This document shows, piece by piece, positions 62,689 to 64,000 of a stretch of 64,000 bases of DNA; the stretch's first letter is position 1, and every line of letters begins with the position of its first letter. The stretch is from positions 682,001-746,000 of the forward strand of contig NZ_AUBX01000010.1 in the NCBI RefSeq assembly GCF_000429465.1. The letters are read 5' to 3'. Position numbers and translations under genes: made by a program. This DNA comes from Algoriphagus vanfongensis DSM 17529. GTDB taxonomy: Bacteria > Bacteroidota > Bacteroidia > Cytophagales > Cyclobacteriaceae. The notes under the pieces were generated by a model that was not told the DNA's origin, ran no database searches, and saw only the letters and a list, made by a program, of their open reading frames with translations.

Positions 62689-63594
62689 ATGGAACGACTC
62701 AATTCTATCAGTGATTTTCACCGCTTTACCGGTCAGTCTTCCCTGGAGCATCCATTGATCAGCTTGATTGATTATAGCAAAGTCACCCATCAATCATCCA
62801 GTGGAGAGCTCAAGTGGGTTCAGACTTTCTACACCATTTCTCTCAAAAGAGATGTGGTCGGAAAATACCGATACGGCCAGCAAACTTATGATTTTGACGA
62901 AGGTCTGATGAATTTCTTTGCACCAAATCAGGTGATCACCATTGAGCAGGGTGAAGCTTCCGACAAAAAACCATCAGGATGGATCTTGGCCATCCATCCT
63001 GATTTTTTCTTTGGCTCCGAACTGAGCAAAAAGATCAAAAAATACCAATTTCTGAACTATTCAGTGCGGGAAGCTCTATTCCTATCTGAAAAGGAAGAGA
63101 AAGTAATCACGACGATCCTATCCAATATCCAATCAGAATACCAAGCCAATCTGGATCAGTTTAGCCAAGAGATCATTCTCAATCAAATTGAGCTTTTGCT
63201 CAACTATGCAGATCGGTTTTATCAAAGGCAATTCCTGACACGGAAAGTCTCCAACCACGAACTGCTGGATCGCTTTGAAAAGATACTGGAGGAGGAGTTT
63301 GAAGAGCAAAAAATCCTCGAGAACGGCCTACCCAATGTACAGCAGATCGCCAGCAGGCTCCACGTATCTCCAGACTATCTCAGCAGCATGCTCAAAGTGC
63401 AGACCGGTCAAAGTACGCAGCAGCACCTACATCGCTTCATCATCGATGCTGCCAAAGTCCAGCTATCCACTTCTCAGCTTTCGGTCAGTGAGATATCCTA
63501 CGCGCTAGGGTTTGAGCATCCACAATCCTTCAGCAAACTCTTCAAATCCAAAACCAATCAAACTCCACTAGAATATCGTGCTTCATTCAATTGA
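62689..63594 (+). CDS. AraC family transcriptional regulator
   Basis: The 301-residue product (ATG at 62689; a 62641 start would overlap the SDR gene) has an N-terminal cupin-like or sensing region (about 1-190) and a C-terminal AraC pair of helix-turn-helix motifs (about 205-300): QQIASRLHVSPDYLSSMLKVQTG and LSVSEISYALGFEHPQSFSKLFKSKTNQTPLEYR (given in pieces). The SDR gene is its likely target. It is a candidate, though not an evident one, for the direct-repeat operators in the window. Confidence 0.92.
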   Translation: MERLNSISDFHRFTGQSSLEHPLISLIDYSKVTHQSSSGELKWVQTFYTISLKRDVVGKYRYGQQTYDFDEGLMNFFAPNQVITIEQGEASDKKPSGWILAIHPDFFFGSELSKKIKKYQFLNYSVREALFLSEKEEKVITTILSNIQSEYQANLDQFSQEIILNQIELLLNYADRFYQRQFLTRKVSNHELLDRFEKILEEEFEEQKILENGLPNVQQIASRLHVSPDYLSSMLKVQTGQSTQQHLHRFIIDAAKVQLSTSQLSVSEISYALGFEHPQSFSKLFKSKTNQTPLEYRASFN

Positions 63595-63615
63595 CTCCTC
63601 TGCGGTATAAATCCC

Positions 63616-63623
63616 TACCTTTG
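63616..63623 (+). promoter_or_regulatory. SMR gene -7 promoter element
   Basis: TACCTTTG matches TAnnTTTG exactly, 20 bp before the ATG at 63644. A TTG at 63591-63593 is at a suitable distance for the -33 element. Confidence 0.6.
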
Positions 63624-63643
63624 GAAAAAATACTTTTGAGGTC

Positions 63644-63970
63644 ATGAACTGGATCCTTTTGATTATTGCAGGACTATTTGAAGTGGCTTTTGCGTTCTGT
63701 TTGGGTAAAGCAAAAGAGACCATCGATACCGAGCAATATCTTTGGTATGGAGGATTTTTGGTGGCTTTAGTCATCAGTATGAGCTTACTCATCAAAGCCA
63801 CTCAGACTCTTCCCATCGGCACAGCTTATGCTGTCTGGACAGGGATAGGAGCTGTAGGAACAGTGCTAGTTGGCATTTTCATCTTCAAAGAACCCGCTAC
63901 CTTTTGGAGGGTATTCTTTATCAGTACTTTGATCGCATCGATCATCGGGTTGAAGGCAGTTTCACACTGA
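63644..63970 (+). CDS. Small multidrug resistance (SMR) family efflux protein
   Basis: The 108-residue protein has four membrane helices and the SMR hallmark Glu in GLFEVAFAFCLGKAKE (E14-like position in the first helix). WTGIGAVGTVLVGIFIFKE and the ALVISMSLLIKATQTLPIGTAYA helix are typical of the SugE/Gdx branch. Relatives export guanidinium or quaternary cations. It has its own promoter and may or may not depend on the AraC regulator next to it. Confidence 0.92.
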   Translation: MNWILLIIAGLFEVAFAFCLGKAKETIDTEQYLWYGGFLVALVISMSLLIKATQTLPIGTAYAVWTGIGAVGTVLVGIFIFKEPATFWRVFFISTLIASIIGLKAVSH

Positions 63971-64000
63971 GTTTGATTAAATGAAATTGTTTTGGAAAAC

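Overview
The window looks like a chromosomal segment of a Bacteroidota bacterium, most likely order Cytophagales, family Cyclobacteriaceae (Algoriphagus-like). The evidence is a SusC/SusD pair, promoter -7 elements of the form TAnnTTTG, almost no Shine-Dalgarno sequences, many lipoproteins, and Bacteroidota-type families (DUF2911, HigBA, PadR with small membrane proteins). The genus is an inference. I saw no rRNA, tRNA, CRISPR array, phage or complete insertion sequence.

Layout. 0-4.5 kb: an mlaE-mlaF-mlaD lipid-transport operon, a 1.2 kb AT-rich stretch with decayed reading frames, and a lone response-regulator receiver. 4.5-18.3 kb: mostly housekeeping and exported proteins, including a DUF389 membrane protein, glutaminase, a PadR cassette with three paralogous membrane proteins, TypA/BipA, an S41 protease, PurN and PurH. 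18.4-36.9 kb: S9 dipeptidyl peptidase, a ParDE/RelBE-like toxin-antitoxin pair, GH43, cysteinyl-tRNA synthetase, an M28 peptidase, a LacI regulator, a giant ThuA/sugar-dehydrogenase/cytochrome c lipoprotein, MscS, DUF2911, an HGSNAT-like membrane protein and small stress-type proteins.

37-58 kb is a carbohydrate or glycoside catabolism region. On the minus strand it holds a four-gene operon (DUF4432 epimerase-like, phosphomannose-isomerase-like cupin, TIM-barrel sugar isomerase, Gfo/Idh/MocA oxidoreductase), a two-gene operon (PVC-type propeller/cytochrome c lipoprotein plus DUF1080 3-keto-disaccharide hydrolase), and susC-susD. On the plus strand it holds a second propeller/cytochrome c lipoprotein with an SGNH-like N-terminus, an FG-GAP repeat protein, a HigBA pair and a DUF1593 nucleoside-hydrolase-like protein. 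A model consistent with known families: SusCD imports a glycoside, a cytochrome-linked periplasmic dehydrogenase oxidises it to a 3-keto sugar, DUF1080 cleaves that, and isomerases and NAD(P)-dependent oxidoreductases recover hexose. 58-64 kb: HopJ-family protein, a PAS/DHp sensor without an ATPase domain, a second DUF1593 lipoprotein, and an SDR/AraC/SMR group.

Two signals are not explained by the genes. First, a 17-bp direct-repeat operator (CAGGATA-N3-CAGGATA) recurs six times, at the promoters of susC, both propeller-cytochrome genes, the DUF4432 operon and one DUF1593 gene, which suggests one regulon. Second, intergenic spacers carry arrays with a strict 7-nucleotide period but differing sequence, including two copies of a composite element and one palindromic version. 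These are the best candidates for something undescribed here.
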